From positions 3,899,501-3,963,500 of the forward strand of contig NZ_CP013949.1 in assembly GCF_000296215.2 (NCBI RefSeq): a DNA stretch of 64,000 bases, in the 5' to 3' direction. The number at the start of each line of letters is the position of its first letter. Positions within the stretch are counted from its first letter, which is position 1. The position numbers and the translations under genes were made by a program. Below are positions 62,830-64,000 of this stretch, one piece after another. The notes beneath the pieces were generated by a model that saw only the letters and a list, made by a program, of their open reading frames with translations, did not search any database and was not told the DNA's origin. This DNA comes from Bradyrhizobium sp. CCGE-LA001. Lineage in GTDB: Bacteria > Pseudomonadota > Alphaproteobacteria > Rhizobiales > Xanthobacteraceae.

Positions 62830-62877
62830 AGCATGACCCCGAAAAGTGTTGAGCGGTTTTCCGGAAAGGTCATGCTC
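62829..62877. repeat. Dispersed palindromic repeat
   Basis: GAGCATGACC pairs with GGTCATGCTC around CCGAAAAGTGTTGAGCGGTT and TTCCGGAAA; same family as the second hairpin at 5306-5351. It begins at the stop codon of hom. Confidence 0.8.
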
Positions 62878-62892
62878 AAACCATGATGCGGT

Positions 62893-62910
62893 TGTTCGTT
62901 CGAACGAACA
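62893..62910. promoter_or_regulatory. 18-bp perfect palindrome upstream of glpX
   Basis: TGTTCGTTCGAACGAACA is its own reverse complement, centred 72 bases before the glpX ATG. It has the size and symmetry of an operator for a dimeric regulator. No regulator adjoins. Confidence 0.6.
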
Positions 62911-62973
62911 CCGGGCGTTGAGAGTTGATGTGGGCAGGATTCCTGTCCAGAACCGTTTCGAAGGAGTGAGCCG

Positions 62974-63975
62974 ATGTCGACCCATATTTCAGTGCCGCCG
63001 CAAGCGTTGCTCGAGCGCATCCTCACGCTGGAGATCGTGCGGGTGACGGAGCGGGCGGCGGTGTCGTCGGCGCGGCTGCGTGGTCACGGCAACGAGAAGG
63101 CCGCCGACCAGGCCGCCGTGGACGCCATGCGGCGCGAGCTCAACAAGCTGCCGATCCAGGGCACCATCGTGATCGGCGAGGGCGAGCGCGACGAGGCGCC
63201 GATGCTCTATATCGGCGAGCAGGTCGGCCTCAAGGCGGGCCCCGAGGTCGATATCGCGGTTGACCCGCTCGAGGGCACCACGCTGTGCGCCAAGAACATG
63301 CCGGGCTCGATCGCCACGATGGCGATGGCCGACGGCGGCACGCTGCTGCACGCCCCCGACGTCTACATGCAGAAGCTCGCGATCGGCCCCGGCTATGACA
63401 AGGGCGTTGTCGATCTCGATGCCTCGCCGGCCGACAATGTCCGACGCCTCGCCAAGGCCAAGGGCGTCAAGCCGGAAGGCATCACCGTTCTCGTGCTCGA
63501 CCGTCCGCGCCACGCCGACATCATCGCCAGCGTGCGCTCGACCGGTGCAGCCGTGCGCCTGATCACTGACGGCGACGTCGCCGGCGTGATCCATTGCGCC
63601 GATCCCGACAACACCGGCGTCGACATGTATCTCGGCACCGGCGGCGCGCCGGAAGGCGTGCTCGCGGCTGTGGCGCTGCGCTGCATCGGCGGCCAGATGC
63701 AGTGCCGCCTCATCCTCGATTCCGACGAGAAGCGCGAGCGTGCTGCCAAGATGGGCGTCAACGATCCGAAGATGATCTACGGCATCGAGGACATGGCGCG
63801 CGGCGACTGCCTGTTCGCCGCCACCGGCGTCACCACGGGCTCGCTGCTGTCGGGCGTCAAATTCCGCAAGGACGGCGTGATCGAGACCGAGACGGTCGTG
63901 ATGCGCTCCGTCACCGGCACTGTGCGCTACATCAAGGCCGAGCATCGCGAGCTGGCCAAGTTCCACCTGGACTGA
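62974..63975 (+). CDS. glpX: Fructose-1,6-bisphosphatase class II
   Basis: A 333-residue GlpX-type phosphatase of gluconeogenesis; in autotrophs such enzymes may also act on sedoheptulose bisphosphate. Metal and phosphate motifs are GTIVIGEGERDEAPMLYIGE and EVDIAVDPLEGTTLCAKNM; VIHCADPDNTGVDMYLGTGG and EGVLAAVALRCIGGQMQCRL form the substrate site. GAAGGAG at 62959-62965 fits the ATG at 62974. It follows hom; the order aminotransferase-hom-glpX is familiar in Rhizobiales. Confidence 0.95.
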   Translation: MSTHISVPPQALLERILTLEIVRVTERAAVSSARLRGHGNEKAADQAAVDAMRRELNKLPIQGTIVIGEGERDEAPMLYIGEQVGLKAGPEVDIAVDPLEGTTLCAKNMPGSIATMAMADGGTLLHAPDVYMQKLAIGPGYDKGVVDLDASPADNVRRLAKAKGVKPEGITVLVLDRPRHADIIASVRSTGAAVRLITDGDVAGVIHCADPDNTGVDMYLGTGGAPEGVLAAVALRCIGGQMQCRLILDSDEKRERAAKMGVNDPKMIYGIEDMARGDCLFAATGVTTGSLLSGVKFRKDGVIETETVVMRSVTGTVRYIKAEHRELAKFHLD

Positions 63976-64000
63976 GTACGGAATAGCAGCTGCCGTCATT

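Noticed and set aside
62893..62910. LexA (SOS) box
   Set aside because: The GTTC units are four bases apart, not in the GTTC-N7-GTTC spacing of alphaproteobacterial LexA sites.

Overview
The window is a high-GC alphaproteobacterial chromosome segment, most like Bradyrhizobium. This rests on recognised gene content (a RNase E with an Arg-rich insert, a sufB-sufC-sufD-sufS cluster with an extra desulfurase, class I PHA synthase, a hom-glpX pair), on several dispersed palindromic intergenic repeat families familiar from Bradyrhizobium, and on small proteins of a type common in that genus. No species-level claim can be made without a search. Nearly all of the window is housekeeping or ordinary accessory chromosome; I see no tRNA, rRNA, CRISPR array, intact insertion sequence or integrase.

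Layout. 1-7.5 kb: start of rne (minus strand), then amiC-type amidase, PBP1A, prfB (with its programmed +1 frameshift) and a 3-hydroxyisobutyrate-dehydrogenase-like enzyme. 7.7-14.8 kb: a worn accessory stretch with a DUF4337 protein, a DUF2380-like secreted protein, a frame-broken ABC-type substrate-binding protein, a frame-broken small membrane protein, a run of tiny proteins packed head to tail, an amino-acid permease, and abutting fragments of an AraC regulator and a short-chain dehydrogenase; diverged copies of a TCCGC/GCGGA repeat are scattered through it. 14.8-23.6 kb: M23 endopeptidase, peroxiredoxin with a Lys-rich tail, a giant AsmA-like protein, a chemoreceptor, DoxX. 23.8-32 kb: MFS permease, tyrS, anmK, a GST-SMR detoxification operon behind a promoter carrying three copies of a 12-bp palindrome, a hydrolase, and a membrane LytTR regulator divergent from an acyltransferase. 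32-39.3 kb: Fe-S assembly operon (desulfurase, sufB, small membrane protein, sufC, sufD, sufS, sufT-like, sufA-like). 39.3-53.2 kb: TfoX-like, diguanylate cyclase, RhlE-type helicase, AraC regulator divergent from a secreted caspase-like protein, Gly-rich secreted protein, FAD monooxygenase, two Omp25/31-like barrels, an SDR, and parE. 53.4-64 kb: DedA, MBL hydrolase, PaiB-like protein, argC, MAPEG, phaC, lipoprotein, aminotransferase, hom and glpX.

Functional links. amiC, PBP1A, M23 and AnmK touch peptidoglycan synthesis, turnover and recycling. The suf operon supplies Fe-S clusters. The aminotransferase-hom-glpX run links aspartate-family amino acids with gluconeogenic or Calvin-cycle phosphatase activity. 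The most interesting non-obvious items are the palindromic operator array before the GST-SMR operon, a Glu-to-Asp change at the essential carboxylate of that SMR protein, a decayed second copy of the parE 3' end just downstream of parE, the tiny-protein run at 11.3-12.4 kb, and an 18-bp perfect palindrome before glpX.
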